From NCBI GenBank assembly GCA_027083045.1, contig JALWQP010000153.1, forward strand, positions 1 to 12,512: DNA of 12,512 nt, read 5' to 3'. Below are positions 1 to 7,247 of this stretch, in pieces. The number at the start of each line of letters is the position of its first letter. Position 1 is the first letter of the stretch. The translations under genes were made by a program, and so were the position numbers. Origin of the DNA: Desulfurococcales archaeon (lineage in GTDB: Archaea; Thermoproteota; Thermoprotei_A; Sulfolobales; Desulfurococcaceae). The notes beneath the pieces were generated by a model. The model worked only from the letters and a program-made list of their open reading frames with translations. It had not been told where the DNA came from and searched no databases.

Positions 1-1
1 A

Positions 2-79
2 TGGTATATGACACTAAGCAATAAATTTCCGTTAAAAACCGTAAACAACATAGACCACATACACTCCAAAAATCCATAG
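2..79 (+). pseudogene. MoxR AAA ATPase fragment, frame-shifted part at window edge
   Basis: This frame is open from the window edge and ends at a TAG at 77-79. Its last residues include PLKTVNNIDHIHS, which resembles the linker (nPLe.V.pVis) that joins the AAA core of MoxR proteins to the C-terminal lid. If one A is skipped in the A5 run at 68-72, reading continues as KIHRIKNMIKQV directly into the lid domain of the next entry, with no stop. I therefore read this as the same MoxR gene, broken by one extra base, rather than as a separate gene. The AAA core with its Walker motifs would lie upstream of the window and cannot be seen. The linker is weakly conserved, so this rests on pattern matching by eye. 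Confidence 0.5.
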
Positions 80-89
80 GATTAAAAAC

Positions 90-404
90 ATGATAAAGCA
101 AGTAAGGATAAGCGATGAGCTTATCACATACATAATAGACCTTGTCGAAGCCACTCGTAAACACCCCCACGTAAGGCTCGGCGGCTCTCCAAGAGCAATG
201 ATAAGCCTACTCCTCACCAGCAAGGCGAATGCCTTAATCGAGGGAAGAGACTATATCATACCTGATGATATCAAATTCGTTGCTAAACCGGTTCTAAGGC
301 ATAGGATCATATTAAAACCCGAGGCAGAATTCGAGGGGATCACGCCGGATCAAGTAATAGATAACGTATTACAGAAAACTCCAGTCCCAACACCGGGTGT
401 ATGA
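90..404 (+). CDS. MoxR-type AAA ATPase, C-terminal lid domain (partial/frame-shifted)
   Basis: The 104 residues from the ATG at 90 match the alpha-helical lid of MoxR AAA+ ATPases: VRISDELITYIIDLVEATR, then VRLGGSPRAM with the sensor-2 arginine (R35), then EGRDYIIPDDIKFVAKPVLRHRI and a PVP tail. MoxR proteins are chaperone-like ATPases, usually about 310-330 residues, encoded next to DUF58/vWA proteins and thought to act on them. No Walker A or B is present here. The in-frame stop upstream is at 51-53, but MoxR-like sequence starts before the ATG (KIHRIKN at about 69-89) and joins the other frame at the A5 run 68-72. The ATG may therefore be internal to a frame-shifted full-length gene. A separately made lid protein is possible but less likely. 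The last four bases overlap the next start (ATGA), which indicates translational coupling. Confidence 0.8.
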   Translation: MIKQVRISDELITYIIDLVEATRKHPHVRLGGSPRAMISLLLTSKANALIEGRDYIIPDDIKFVAKPVLRHRIILKPEAEFEGITPDQVIDNVLQKTPVPTPGV

Positions 405-1753
405 CGAAATTGGAAGAGACAGGTGTTAAAGCTACTTCGAGATTTTTAGGTCTAATCTTCATAATGGGATTACTCGTCTCATTCGAGCTCCTATTCCATA
501 GGAAGATATTGGACTTTACGATTTACACTATAGCAGGCATAATCGGCTATATGATGGCTATGAGAATAGTTTTAGAGCTGAGCCTAAGACAAGCCTATCT
601 GATAAAAGCTAAGAGAATTTTCTTAGATCCATTGATAGAAGGCACCAATGTAAGAACAAAACTAGTGATCAGAAATGATGGCCCGATACCGATCTTCTAT
701 GTAACGGTCAATGATCTTTACCCAGAGCTCTTTAGAAAAGTCTCAGGCCACAGCAGAACTACGTGTATGTTAATCCCAAAGAGCAGTGTAGAGCTGAATT
801 ATGTGATTAAACCAGTGCTGGGAAAGCATAGATATAGCGGTGTGGAGCTGGTGATAAGGGATCCGGCTGGTCTATTCAATTATAGGCTAGTTCTAAAGAC
901 TAGGCACGACGTTGTTAAGGTCAAGCCAAAACCCCTCCCAATACCAAAAGGCATTACTTATCCTATAACTTCCAGAAGCCTAGGACTTGGGCGTTCTAGA
1001 ATAAGAGGCATAGGCCAAGAATTTATGAGTCTAAGAGAATATGTTCCAGGCGACGACTACAGGTTCATCGACTGGAAAAGCTATGCAAGGCTCCATAAGC
1101 TCTACGTCAAAGAATTCGAGAAAGAGGCCTCGCTGAGCCTAGTGATGATAATAGATGCATCCAGAGAGATGATGAAAGGCCTCATGGGAACGACTGCAAT
1201 AGAGCATGTTGCCAGGGCCGCAGCCGGTATAGCGAAAAACGTTCTACATAGAGGAGACTGGATAAGCGTTACGATCAGGAGCAGCAAGAACATATCCTCT
1301 GGATACGGGAGAGGAAGATATCATCTCCATAGAATTCTCGAAGCCATCTCAAGCATAGAGTGGCTAGACGGGAAACCCAGATCAAGCCTTGGCGAAATTA
1401 TTTTCGACGAAATAAGACGCATACCCCGTAGAACAAAGACGATATTCATACTATTCACGATCCTTGAAAACGAGAAACAGGCAGAGGAAATAATATCAAT
1501 AGCAAATACACTGCGCCAACAACGCCATATCTTCATGGTTATACAGCCAGTCCCAGAACTCTTCGAGATAAAGAAGTTCAAGGGGGCAGAGGCAGGACTA
1601 TACCTAGCACTCATGCGTGAAAGAATAAAGAGAGCAAGAAAATTCAGTGAATATCTTATAAGGAATGGTGTTAGAACGGTTAATGTTGGTCCTGACGATC
1701 TTTTACCTATGACGCTTAAGCTGATCGATAGCCTACGCTCAGGTGTGGTGTGA
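401..1753 (+). CDS. DUF58 family protein with vWA-like domain, membrane-anchored
   Basis: A 450-residue protein. Two hydrophobic segments (about residues 15-33 and 38-58) anchor the N-terminus. A beta-rich region follows (about 70-180), then the DUF58 signature SLREYVPGDDYRFIDWKSYAR (about 206-226), then a vWA-like fold starting at LVMIIDASREM (about 246-257). D252 and S254 fit a MIDAS-type metal site. The family pairs with MoxR ATPases, and the partner role is inferred from that association; the substrate is unknown. Length is at the upper end for the family. The start overlaps the MoxR lid stop by 4 bases, and the stop TGA (1751-1753) overlaps the next ATG by one base, so the genes are very likely cotranscribed and coupled. 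DUF58 assignment is firm; function is not. Confidence 0.92.
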   Translation: MTKLEETGVKATSRFLGLIFIMGLLVSFELLFHRKILDFTIYTIAGIIGYMMAMRIVLELSLRQAYLIKAKRIFLDPLIEGTNVRTKLVIRNDGPIPIFYVTVNDLYPELFRKVSGHSRTTCMLIPKSSVELNYVIKPVLGKHRYSGVELVIRDPAGLFNYRLVLKTRHDVVKVKPKPLPIPKGITYPITSRSLGLGRSRIRGIGQEFMSLREYVPGDDYRFIDWKSYARLHKLYVKEFEKEASLSLVMIIDASREMMKGLMGTTAIEHVARAAAGIAKNVLHRGDWISVTIRSSKNISSGYGRGRYHLHRILEAISSIEWLDGKPRSSLGEIIFDEIRRIPRRTKTIFILFTILENEKQAEEIISIANTLRQQRHIFMVIQPVPELFEIKKFKGAEAGLYLALMRERIKRARKFSEYLIRNGVRTVNVGPDDLLPMTLKLIDSLRSGVV

Positions 1754-2994
1754 TGTTCAGGAAACCGAAGATATCATCAGATAAGATTTACTCTTTAAGG
1801 GTAATAGTGATTTATGCGATCATTAATATGTACCCGCTATACTCATTTATGTCATCCGAGACATTGATAACTGACGTCTACATAAGGCTTGCCCTCATGG
1901 CTTCATCTATTGTATGGTTATTTGGAGTCCTTAAGGCTAATCCGGTCCTGCTAATAGTTTACTATGTATTTAATGGCCTGTTACTGAATACCTTAATGCC
2001 CGTGCAGAAACCATATGTTATGATGACTCTAATCTATAGCCTCCTAGCAATACATACTGATTTCATCGTTAAATATGTTGCAGGATTGGGGACTAGAAAA
2101 CACCATATAAGGATACCGTATTTAGTTGTAACAATAATAATGTTCATAGTGCTCGCTGGAATGTTTATATTGTCCAGTATCGGAATATCGATGATGCTGA
2201 ATAATTATGTGGAAACAATTGTTGCTTCATCAGTAAATATCTTCCAGGTTTTCTTCCAAGAAATAGTAATGACTAGAATAGGTTCGATCATTCTATTCTT
2301 CCTCATTATGGGATTACTGTATGTTCTTTTAAACGATTACATCGTATCACTTATATCCGACTTAATACTACTCAATCCTAAATTTGCCGAGGAACGTATA
2401 AGGAACATTGTTTCCTACGAGGCACATCAATTATTAATGGGCAAAGATCCTATTGTCAATATTTATAAGCGCTCATCATTATTTATTATTGGTCTTCTAG
2501 TATTCGTGGGTTTGGCACCGATCTATAACATATATATTAAGTTTTTCAATAATGAGTGGTATGGTTATTTGATAAGCTTTATTATGTGGTCAGTATTATC
2601 ATGGGGGATTTATAGAGCTTTCACGAACTATGTTGAAGGAGCTCTTGTCCGAGCTGATAAAAGGGATCCTTTTGAGGAAGCTAAAAAGTTAGCCCACGCG
2701 AGAACTGGTTTTATCATTTCAATAATACTACTAGCCGGATTTTTAGCACTAGTTATAATCATACATGGAAATCCATTGTTAATGTTAGAGAGAACATTAA
2801 TAGCCCCTGTATCCCAGTACCTCCCACCAGCTTATACTATACCTCCTATGTACATGGGCAGGATATATTATTATACAAACCTATTATCAAGCACCCTAGT
2901 TAAATATATGTACAACTATGTAGAACAAGTGGGGCAGACGTACTTGAACTTGATGAATATGATAAAGTATTTGATAAACATCCTATGGGGATAG
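1753..2994 (+). CDS. polytopic membrane protein of the MoxR/DUF58 operon
   Basis: About 413 residues with roughly nine hydrophobic segments (near residues 17-34, 45-62, 64-82, 90-112, 124-149, 177-208, 243-262, 272-292 and 319-339). A charged cytoplasmic-looking loop lies at 294-318 (RADKRDPFEEAKKLAHAR), and an aromatic, tyrosine-rich C-terminal tail follows. I do not recognise the family. I see no transglutaminase or DUF4129 motif of the sort often found next to DUF58 genes. The ATG at 1753 shares one base with the DUF58 stop and is preceded by AGGTG (1741-1745); a GTG at 1750 is the alternative. Coupling to the MoxR/DUF58 genes suggests it is a membrane partner of that complex, which is inference. 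Confidence 0.85.
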   Translation: MFRKPKISSDKIYSLRVIVIYAIINMYPLYSFMSSETLITDVYIRLALMASSIVWLFGVLKANPVLLIVYYVFNGLLLNTLMPVQKPYVMMTLIYSLLAIHTDFIVKYVAGLGTRKHHIRIPYLVVTIIMFIVLAGMFILSSIGISMMLNNYVETIVASSVNIFQVFFQEIVMTRIGSIILFFLIMGLLYVLLNDYIVSLISDLILLNPKFAEERIRNIVSYEAHQLLMGKDPIVNIYKRSSLFIIGLLVFVGLAPIYNIYIKFFNNEWYGYLISFIMWSVLSWGIYRAFTNYVEGALVRADKRDPFEEAKKLAHARTGFIISIILLAGFLALVIIIHGNPLLMLERTLIAPVSQYLPPAYTIPPMYMGRIYYYTNLLSSTLVKYMYNYVEQVGQTYLNLMNMIKYLINILWG

Positions 2995-2997
2995 CCA

Positions 2998-3219
2998 ATG
3001 GTAAAAGCACGAGATGTTGTTACACCCATAATAGGGTTTATACTCGTAGGTTTCAGTATCTATGTATTTCTATCGGCTCTAAGACTCATGATCATCCGTG
3101 ATGTCCCAAGCAGTCTACTAGCTACACTGATAGGCTTTGTATCACTAAGTGGCGGTATTACGATGATACGTACATGGAGTCTTACAAGGTATCTCGCCGA
3201 GAAAAAAGAAGAGAAATAG
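2998..3219 (+). CDS. small two-helix membrane protein
   Basis: A 73-residue protein with two predicted membrane helices (about residues 9-31 and 38-58), a basic N-terminus (MVKAR) and a highly charged C-terminus (AEKKEEK), so a hairpin topology with both ends inside is likely. It begins 3 bases after the stop of the polytopic membrane protein gene, with GGGGAT (2987-2992) as a possible ribosome binding site, and is the last gene of the operon. I do not recognise a family. The operon position suggests a small accessory subunit of the MoxR/DUF58 membrane complex. Confidence 0.75.
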   Translation: MVKARDVVTPIIGFILVGFSIYVFLSALRLMIIRDVPSSLLATLIGFVSLSGGITMIRTWSLTRYLAEKKEEK

Positions 3220-3220
3220 T

Positions 3221-3284
3221 CAGCCAGGGGTTCACTGCGCACATCACACCCCTGTAGCGGGGCGCTCGCCAGCGGCAGGGCCTC
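3221..3284. ncRNA. candidate structured RNA, GC-rich intergenic segment
   Basis: 46 of 64 bases are G or C (about 72%), far above the neighbouring genes. In hyperthermophiles such islands usually mark structured RNA. CAGGGGT (3225-3231) can pair with ACCCCTG (3248-3254). The same CCCTG (3250-3254) can instead pair with CAGGG (3276-3280), enclosing a CGCT/AGCG hairpin (3263-3266 with 3271-3274), so the two folds exclude each other. It begins just after the stop of the 73-residue protein gene and ends before a TATA-like box. It could be a structured 3' end of the MoxR operon, an independent RNA on either strand, or a guide RNA: the - strand apical loop contains GTGATG and GTGA, vaguely kink-loop-like. 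No tRNA, C/D or clear H/ACA features are complete. Strand and ends are unresolved. Confidence 0.45.
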
Positions 3285-3318
3285 TTCATACCAGTATAAG
3301 ATATTAGTGCTGGGACTC

Positions 3319-3358
3319 TAATTTTTAACTCACATATTACCAGTTTAAAGTTAGGTGA
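3319..3358 (+). promoter_or_regulatory. TATA-like box and Shine-Dalgarno for the 352-residue protein gene
   Basis: TAATTTTTAAC (3319-3329) is a plausible archaeal TATA box. Initiation about 26 bases downstream would give a short leader. AGGTGA (3353-3358) is a good archaeal ribosome binding site, 6 bases before the ATG at 3365, and supports that start. A second A/T element, TTTAAA at 3344-3349, is too close to the start codon to serve as the TATA box. Confidence 0.5.
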
Positions 3359-3364
3359 AGTACA

Positions 3365-4423
3365 ATGGTTAGTGGCGAGCTACTGCAGTTCATGTCCCGA
3401 AGCATTAGCGGCGACATGATATATACCTCGGCAACCCCGAATATCCAGTTGGGCGGCTTCCACCCCTCTAGGGAAACTATTCCTTTAAGCCTCGTCCATC
3501 CTAAAAATGCTGAGCTAGACTGCGCACTCCTTGAAATAGGAGTTATTGTTCCGAGGCCAGACGTTCACTGGAGGGTAAAGGTTAACGGTATATCTGTTAC
3601 GAAGGAATTCAAACCACATGTAACAGCCCAGCTTAAAACCGGTTTGTTTGCAAAACTTGTTTATGACATAACCAGTATCCTGAAGACCCCAGAAGGCCTC
3701 CGGAGAAGGAGAGTCAATGTAACCTTTAAACAAGATGGTGGCGAACACATAGCAATCGATCACATAGGGATACTGGCTCTATACAAAAGCGACGAAGCAT
3801 ACACAGACATCCTATACCTTAGCGGGGCACTAAGCATAGAGCCCGGAGAAGAATATTCCTCTGAGCTAAGATACCCTGGTTCAACAGGTGTTTTCAGAAG
3901 CACAGTCTTCCTGCCAAGTAAATATGCTAGGGGCTCTATCATGATTGATGATAAGCTCTCAATACCCCTCGAAGGATTCCAAGGCTATGACGAGGTATTA
4001 TCTCAACTAGACGGCATAAGTCCCGGAGTCCATGTCAAGATAATTCATGAGGAATCGATGACTCAGTATTTCCCCAAAGAAATGAGAGTTTCGAACATAT
4101 TGGTATACAACACAAGATACAAGCCAACTAAGCTAGAGCTCGTCGATGTAGCCTATGATAAGAGGGGGGCCGAGGATGTGGATTTCATCATCAAGCTTGC
4201 AAATACTGGAGAGACGAGACCTGATATGAACATGGTTGTAATAATGTACTTAGGGAATGTTGCAGCTAGGAAGATCTTCCAGCCAATTGAGCCTGGTCAA
4301 GAACGTGAACTAAGAATATCAACCAAGCTTCCGAAAGGAGAATACGATATTGTTGTTCGCATCATATGGAGAAAATTATCAAAGACATGGTTTGAGGATC
4401 GGAAACTCCGCATAAAGATCTGA
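3365..4423 (+). CDS. beta-rich protein of unknown function, possible CARDB-like C-terminus
   Basis: A 352-residue protein that I do not recognise. It has no signal peptide or membrane segment, so a cytoplasmic location is likely. Residues about 1-150 look like a beta-sandwich, with the pattern KLVYDITSILKTPEG, then NVTFKQDG, then IGILALYKS, as in carbohydrate-binding or jelly-roll folds. Residues about 150-250 hold a second beta-rich region. Residues about 262-352 resemble a CARDB/Ig-like adhesion module (FIIKLANTGETRPDM, then FQPIEPGQERELRIS, then GEYDIVVRIIW). The gene has its own promoter and a strong ribosome binding site, separate from the upstream operon, and converges on dtdA with only 7 bases between stops. 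Domain calls are inferences from residue pattern; the open frame itself is solid. Confidence 0.85.
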   Translation: MVSGELLQFMSRSISGDMIYTSATPNIQLGGFHPSRETIPLSLVHPKNAELDCALLEIGVIVPRPDVHWRVKVNGISVTKEFKPHVTAQLKTGLFAKLVYDITSILKTPEGLRRRRVNVTFKQDGGEHIAIDHIGILALYKSDEAYTDILYLSGALSIEPGEEYSSELRYPGSTGVFRSTVFLPSKYARGSIMIDDKLSIPLEGFQGYDEVLSQLDGISPGVHVKIIHEESMTQYFPKEMRVSNILVYNTRYKPTKLELVDVAYDKRGAEDVDFIIKLANTGETRPDMNMVVIMYLGNVAARKIFQPIEPGQERELRISTKLPKGEYDIVVRIIWRKLSKTWFEDRKLRIKI

Positions 4424-4430
4424 ACTAGTT

Positions 4431-5255
4431 TCAAACATAGTGTATCTCCAGATTCTTACCATCCACATATTCTTCTATGAGGTTCCGATGTTCTCTTCTC
4501 GTGCCTTTCTTTTCAACAACGATGAACTTCGGCGAAGGAACTGTTTTCTCTATCATCATGTCGAGAGTTTCGAATGACAAATATGGCAATGCATACTTAG
4601 CCATGATGTGACCGTACGTATATTTTTGCTCGAGGGCTAACCTAGTGTGTTTTCTAGGATAGTGTCCTCCGCCTATCCCAATCGCTACTCGTGTCTTTAG
4701 AGGCCCCTTCTCGAGGAATTCCACGACGGCTAGGCCAACTACTTCATGGTTTGAGGTAAGGCTCCATTCGTCCAACGAGCTACCGATCTCGATGAAGCAT
4801 AGAGGCTTCGAAACCTCTGTTGGTCCATGATGTGTAGCCTCATAACTGACCTCGTATTCCCTACACTTACCTTTTTCCTCACAATAATGTTTGAGGCCAA
4901 GCAATAATCTATGAGACGCCGTCGAGAAAGCTGGCGCCAGTCTGCTTGGTTTACCACCATATGGTGCTTCAGGCCCATAATTCCCCGTATGGTGTACGGT
5001 GAAACTCTTAACTCGTTTAGCGCTTGAGTGCCGCGAGAGTATAATGTATCCATCTACACAGCCTACCCGCTTATCCAGGAAGTCGAAGTAAATGGTGTCT
5101 TCACTAAACCCCGCTAAGACGAAGCGTTTTTCCTCAAAACATTCTTCTGCTCCAGATATCTCCTCGGTGCATTTCTCTAGTCCAAAGTAGTCCCTGATCC
5201 AGTATGCAATACCTTTCCCAGCCGGGTCTTTCAGACTATATATTAGGCCATACAT
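4431..5255 (-). CDS. dtdA: D-aminoacyl-tRNA deacylase, archaeal type (DTD2/GEK1)
   Basis: DtdA hydrolyses the ester bond of D-aminoacyl-tRNA and recycles tRNA mischarged with D-amino acids. The 274-residue length is typical of the archaeal/plant enzyme, which is unrelated to bacterial DTD. Family motifs seen in order are ILSRHSS (72-78), FTVHHTGNYGPE (85-96), EATHHGPTE (139-147), FIEIGSS (154-160), NHEVVG (169-174) and GIGGGHYPRKHT (193-204). Histidines in these motifs form the putative metal/catalytic site. The ATG at 5255 has GGTG about 10 bases upstream on its strand. The gene is divergent from taw3 across about 100 bases and sits in a small group of tRNA-related genes. Cysteines are unusually many in the N-terminal part (C29, C39, C66) but not in any known motif. 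Confidence 0.96.
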   Translation of the reverse strand: MYGLIYSLKDPAGKGIAYWIRDYFGLEKCTEEISGAEECFEEKRFVLAGFSEDTIYFDFLDKRVGCVDGYIILSRHSSAKRVKSFTVHHTGNYGPEAPYGGKPSRLAPAFSTASHRLLLGLKHYCEEKGKCREYEVSYEATHHGPTEVSKPLCFIEIGSSLDEWSLTSNHEVVGLAVVEFLEKGPLKTRVAIGIGGGHYPRKHTRLALEQKYTYGHIMAKYALPYLSFETLDMMIEKTVPSPKFIVVEKKGTRREHRNLIEEYVDGKNLEIHYV

Positions 5256-5355
5256 GTTCGCAACACCATCAAGGTAATCATGTTATACCAGTGTAAGAAT
5301 AGATTACGAAATGATGTTATTTAGGATATAGTGCTTGGAAAGAAGAGGGATAACA
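5256..5355. promoter_or_regulatory. divergent promoter region dtdA / taw3
   Basis: About 100 bases separate the two start codons. On the + strand TTATTTA (5317-5323) is a TATA-like element about 33 bases before the taw3 ATG, and GAGGG (5345-5349) is a likely ribosome binding site. For dtdA a GGTG lies about 10 bases before its ATG on the - strand; I could not single out one TATA box for it. Confidence 0.4.
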
Positions 5356-6051
5356 ATGTTTAGGATTAATGAAAGTATTTGGCGAAGACGTAAGATTGAG
5401 TTCTGGCAGAGGCTGTGGGAAGATCTCGAGATAGGATATCTCGACGAAGATTTGATGCCCATCCTCATACTATTTTATACAGATAAGAAAATACATACTC
5501 TAAGTAGCTGTAGTGGAAGAATAATCGTTGCCGATTCAACGTTTCCATGGAGCAGGGAAGAGACTAGTGTTGTATATAAGAAGCATTCCCCCATCAGCGT
5601 GGATGAGGTAGAGGATATCTTAGGATATTCTCCGGTGAGGCGATTATGGCTTAATGTTACGGGCCCCATAATACATGTTTCTACCTCAGATATGGATACT
5701 GCAGAGAAAGTCCTGGTCATTGCGAGGAACTCGGGAATGAAGCACAGTGGTATCCTCTCCTTATCCGAGAACAAGGGAATAGTCCTCGAGCTTACAACAG
5801 GTGTTAAACTTACACATTTACTAAGAACTCCGGGTACACTGATTACCGATTTGTCTAAATTAGACAGGCTTATTGATATTGCGAATCAAGTATTATTGGA
5901 GGGCAAAAGGATTCTATGTAAACTATATGCGGCTTTGAGGAAATATATGCCATTCATACCCGACGACGAAATAATCAGCGATCTCAGAGGCCGTGGCTTG
6001 TCTTTGGAAAAACTATCTCCTCCAAATTATTGTCGAGAACTCTTGTTATGA
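5356..6051 (+). CDS. taw3: tRNA(Phe) wybutosine-pathway methyltransferase Taw3 (TYW3)
   Basis: Taw3 uses S-adenosylmethionine to N4-methylate the tricyclic wyosine intermediate at position 37 of tRNA-Phe, next to the anticodon. The motif SSCSGRI (residues 50-56, C52) is the family signature, followed by LWLNVTGPIIHVS and the ARNSGMKHSGIL segment, in the order seen in TYW3/Taw3. The C-terminal part is helical and charged. I chose the ATG at 5356 (231 residues) because GAGGG lies 6 bases before it; a TTG at 5335 would add 7 residues. Its last 68 bases overlap the 3' end of thiI on the other strand. No other wybutosine gene (taw1, taw2, trm5) is in the window. Confidence 0.93.
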   Translation: MFRINESIWRRRKIEFWQRLWEDLEIGYLDEDLMPILILFYTDKKIHTLSSCSGRIIVADSTFPWSREETSVVYKKHSPISVDEVEDILGYSPVRRLWLNVTGPIIHVSTSDMDTAEKVLVIARNSGMKHSGILSLSENKGIVLELTTGVKLTHLLRTPGTLITDLSKLDRLIDIANQVLLEGKRILCKLYAALRKYMPFIPDDEIISDLRGRGLSLEKLSPPNYCRELLL

Positions 6052-7186
6052 TATGATCTATTCTTTCCAGCTCTTTTGAAAGAATGAACAGTTCTTTCTC
6101 TCTTATAGATATTGTTGGATGCGATGGTCTCAGATGGCATTTTCCGACGTCAACGTTCAGCTCGCTAAACCCCATTCTTCTACCCAGCTCGATTATCTCT
6201 AGCTTGTCCATGAAAGCGACGGGTCTGTATACTGGAGTGGGCGAGAGCATAGTTAGGGCGGACATATTGTTTAGGGTTTGAGAAGCGACCTGCCCTATTG
6301 ATTCACCCGTGACTATTCCACGACAACCTATCTTTTGGGCTAATTTGAATGCGTATCTATACATTATTGCTTTGCAGGCAATACACCTAATACCAGCTGG
6401 GATCTTAAGCTCTAGTAGAGGCTCAGATGCATTCCTAATAATATAGGCCTTCATATCATACCATGGCACCCACTCATATAGTAGTTCTAACGAACGGTAA
6501 GCCCTCATAATCGCTTTCTCTCCCCAGTACGGATATAAATCAACAAATAATGGGATAACCTTGACCCCCCGCTTCATTGCTAAGACTGACGCCACTGCAG
6601 AATCTACACCACCCGAAACAAGCGATACGAGACACCCCTCTACCCCGTACGGCAAGCCGCCCGGGCCCGGTATTTCTTCGGTATAGACATACACTTTGTG
6701 CCGCCTTATTTCAACCTTGATCTCTATATCAGGCTTATCTAGATCGATCCTTAATCCCGTCCTATAAGCTACTTTATCGCTAAGCTCTTTAGCTAGGCCA
6801 CGCGAGGATATTGGAAGGTCTCCTCGTATGACCCTTATAGCAAAACTATCGATATCAAGAAGAGAGGTGATCTCAATGATCGAATCAAGGATCTTTCTCA
6901 GAGAAAAATCTAACTGTATTGCCGGGCTAAAACTTGAAATCCCAAATACATGTTTTAGTACATCAAACAATTTATTACTGGGTTCTGGATCGATAATCAT
7001 TATCCTAGGTTCATAAGCAACTATTTTTGTATTGAAACCTTCACGGGCTAGTCTCTTCTCTATGCTTTCCACTAGTCTATTAAACATATATTTTCGCGAC
7101 CATGAGCCCAGTCTTACCATATACTCGCCAGGCCTTACTAGCGTGGTGTTCCATAATTCGTCCAGCATTACAGGCACCATCACCAA
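5984..7186 (-). CDS. thiI: ThiI-like tRNA 4-thiouridine synthetase without rhodanese domain
   Basis: ThiI adenylates U8 of tRNA and replaces the 4-oxygen with sulfur. The protein has an N-terminal ferredoxin-like/THUMP region (about 1-170), then a PP-loop ATP pyrophosphatase domain with SGGVDS (191-196), a CxxC pair (C268, C271 in RCIACK), TGESIGQVASQT (about 285-296) and a conserved-looking C350 in GKCHLRPSHPT. It ends at 400 residues with no rhodanese domain, as in archaeal forms. In methanogen ThiI the CxxC has been linked to an iron-sulfur cluster used for thiolation, and that may apply here. Start choice is open: ATG at 7186, 7180 or 7168. The last has GGTGATGGTG just upstream and may be the real one. 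The gene is divergent from the tRNA-binding protein gene and overlaps taw3 by 68 bases. Confidence 0.9.
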   Translation of the reverse strand: MVMVPVMLDELWNTTLVRPGEYMVRLGSWSRKYMFNRLVESIEKRLAREGFNTKIVAYEPRIMIIDPEPSNKLFDVLKHVFGISSFSPAIQLDFSLRKILDSIIEITSLLDIDSFAIRVIRGDLPISSRGLAKELSDKVAYRTGLRIDLDKPDIEIKVEIRRHKVYVYTEEIPGPGGLPYGVEGCLVSLVSGGVDSAVASVLAMKRGVKVIPLFVDLYPYWGEKAIMRAYRSLELLYEWVPWYDMKAYIIRNASEPLLELKIPAGIRCIACKAIMYRYAFKLAQKIGCRGIVTGESIGQVASQTLNNMSALTMLSPTPVYRPVAFMDKLEIIELGRRMGFSELNVDVGKCHLRPSHPTISIREKELFILSKELERIDHIITRVLDNNLEEIVFPKTSHGL

Positions 7187-7247
7187 TAGATGTCTGGGTA
7201 GGAGTTTTATTACTGTTTGATGCTTCTATTTGTTTGGGCGATATTAT
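7187..7247. promoter_or_regulatory. divergent promoter region thiI / tRNA-binding protein
   Basis: About 60 bases between start codons must serve both genes. On the + strand GTTTTATTA (7204-7212) is a TATA-like element about 40 bases before the ATG at 7248. No strong ribosome binding site is seen for that gene, so a short or absent leader is likely. On the - strand GGTG lies directly before the 7186 ATG, which favours one of the downstream ATGs as thiI start. Confidence 0.35.

Noticed and set aside
32..223. A hydrophobic 63-codon - strand frame opposite the MoxR lid
   Set aside because: Antisense to a conserved domain; hydrophobicity comes from the reverse complement of A/T-rich sequence.
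3221..3284. Box C/D guide RNA on the - strand (GTGATGT and CTGA seen)
   Set aside because: The C-like box deviates at its last base, internal C'/D' boxes are lacking and the spacing is poor; kept only as an unspecified RNA candidate.
3221..3295. tRNA gene in the GC-rich intergenic segment (GGGGTTCA and a CATACCA end)
   Set aside because: The putative T-loop is far too long, and no acceptor stem or anticodon arm can be built on either strand.
4739..5053. A 104-codon open frame on the - strand in another frame
   Set aside because: Lies wholly inside dtdA, whose family motifs cover the region; the alternative translation has no recognisable pattern.
5335..5355. TTG start for taw3 seven codons earlier
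   Set aside because: The ATG at 5356 has a GAGGG site at good spacing; the TTG has none.
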